DNA of 64,000 nt from contig JAFLBB010000019.1 of assembly GCA_017304135.1 (NCBI GenBank), positions 1 to 64,000 on the forward strand. The letters run 5' to 3'. Below are positions 63,394 through 64,000 of the stretch, piece after piece. How positions within the stretch are numbered: the first letter of the stretch is position 1; every line of letters begins with the position of its first letter. A program made the position numbers and the translations under genes. The DNA comes from Acidobacteriota bacterium (lineage in GTDB: Bacteria; Acidobacteriota; Terriglobia; Bryobacterales; Bryobacteraceae). The notes beneath the pieces were generated by a model, which saw only the letters and a list, made by a program, of their open reading frames with translations, made no database searches and was not told where the DNA came from.

Positions 63394-64000
63394 GTGACGC
63401 AGCGCCTCTCGCGCCGCCGGATACTGGGACTCGGCGCCGCGACTGCCCTGACCGGGTGCGCCTATCCCACGCTCCTCGAACCACGCTGGCTGGAGACCAC
63501 GCAGACGCGCGTCCCCGTGCAGGGCCACAGCGCCGCCCGCGCGCGCGTCCTTCATCTCTCTGACCTGCATGCGAGCCCGGCTGTACCTTGGTCGCTGATT
63601 GAGGATGCCGTCGACACAGGGCTCGCCGGGAAGCCCGACCTCATCTGCCTCACCGGCGACTTCATCACCGACCGCTTGGAAACCGACACCGCCCGCTACG
63701 TGACCATCCTGCGCCGCTTGAGCGCGGCCGCGCCCACCTTCGCCGTGCTGGGCAACCACGATGGCGGCTCGTGGGCCACCCGGCGTGGCGGCCACTTTGA
63801 TCACCGCTATGTGGAGCGGCTGGTAGAAGACTCACGGATCGAACTGCTGCACAACCGCTCGCGGCGTCTCGATCTGCCACAGGGCCGGCTGTCGCTTGCC
63901 GGCGTGGGCGATTACTGGTCCTATGAGGTGGACGCTCAGCGCGCCCTGCAGGACGCGTCGCCGTCACTCACCACCCTCGTCCTCTGCCACAATCCCGACG
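63394..64000 (+). CDS. Exported metallophosphoesterase (runs off the window)
   Basis: A frame open from GTG 63394 to the end of the window (202 codons), with GAGAGG just upstream. The start is a twin-arginine lipoprotein signal (SRRRILGLGAATALTGC, Cys22 lipidated). The calcineurin-like motifs follow in order: VLHLSDLHASP, DLICLTGDFITD, FAVLGNHDGGSW and VLCHNPD, giving both metals' ligands. It resembles the YkuE/UDP-2,3-diacylglucosamine-hydrolase-like group of phosphoesterases. The substrate is unknown. The C-terminus lies beyond the window. Confidence 0.88.
   Translation, partial: MTQRLSRRRILGLGAATALTGCAYPTLLEPRWLETTQTRVPVQGHSAARARVLHLSDLHASPAVPWSLIEDAVDTGLAGKPDLICLTGDFITDRLETDTARYVTILRRLSAAAPTFAVLGNHDGGSWATRRGGHFDHRYVERLVEDSRIELLHNRSRRLDLPQGRLSLAGVGDYWSYEVDAQRALQDASPSLTTLVLCHNPD

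Overview
This is GC-rich chromosomal DNA from a free-living Gram-negative bacterium. The best match in gene style is an acidobacterium of the Bryobacterales/Solibacter type (inference). The evidence is a BamA/OmpH outer-membrane module, lipid A genes (fabZ-lpxA-lpxI), a PEP-CTERM exosortase substrate, a DUF1549/DUF1553 plus DUF1501 pair, a PVC-type haem-binding protein, and many twin-arginine or lipoprotein exported enzymes. I see no rRNA, tRNA, CRISPR array, insertion sequence or prophage.

Layout. 0-3.4 kb: the tail of an apparent exopolysaccharide or exosortase region, with a beta-barrel C-terminus, a secreted TIM-barrel protein and a PEP-CTERM protein flanked by a decayed repeat of its neighbour's 3' end. 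3.4-4.9 kb: a small kinase with a degenerate ATPase domain and an orphan. 4.9-8.2 kb: a Gfo/Idh/MocA oxidoreductase that reads in frame, without a stop, into an MFS/spermidine-synthase gene. 8.3-13.6 kb: DUF1549/DUF1553, DUF1501, an apparently exported TenA and a secreted protein, on one strand. 13.6-15.1 kb: a small accessory island with hicBA, a gene split by one in-frame amber codon and a lone antitoxin-like gene. 15.2-18.8 kb: a CorA-like transporter, two secreted proteins and DinB. 19-29.6 kb: the envelope block bamA-ompH, a ketoacyl synthase, an M20 peptidase, fabZ-lpxA-lpxI-Gfo/Idh-tonB-like and a small membrane ORF. 30-41.3 kb: a FliA-type sigma factor, sppA, a TIM-barrel isomerase, a NarL-type two-component pair, an ankyrin protein, a D-aminoacylase-like amidohydrolase, citrate synthase and a thioredoxin-like protein. 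41.4-49.6 kb: comEC, a YtxH protein, a P5C-type aldehyde dehydrogenase and a large cytochrome-like lipoprotein. 49.7-57.7 kb: a minus-strand block of CehA/McbA hydrolase, zinc metalloprotease, ceramidase-like, metF and fdhA. 57.9-64 kb: sulfatase, GT-C glycosyltransferase, enoyl-CoA hydratase, a divergent Nramp protein and a truncated metallophosphoesterase.

Together the genes cover envelope building (BamA/OmpH, lipid A, SppA, TonB), export-linked catabolism (sulfatase, deacylase, ceramidase, proteases) and central or one-carbon metabolism (citrate synthase, MetF, FdhA, P5C dehydrogenase). No complete new system is obvious. The sequence features most worth a second look are the amber-split gene, the stop-less ORF fusion across a terminator-like hairpin, the repeat around the PEP-CTERM gene, symmetric -10 elements between divergent genes, many -10 boxes almost touching start codons, and a change of G/C strand asymmetry near 57 kb that does not follow gene direction.
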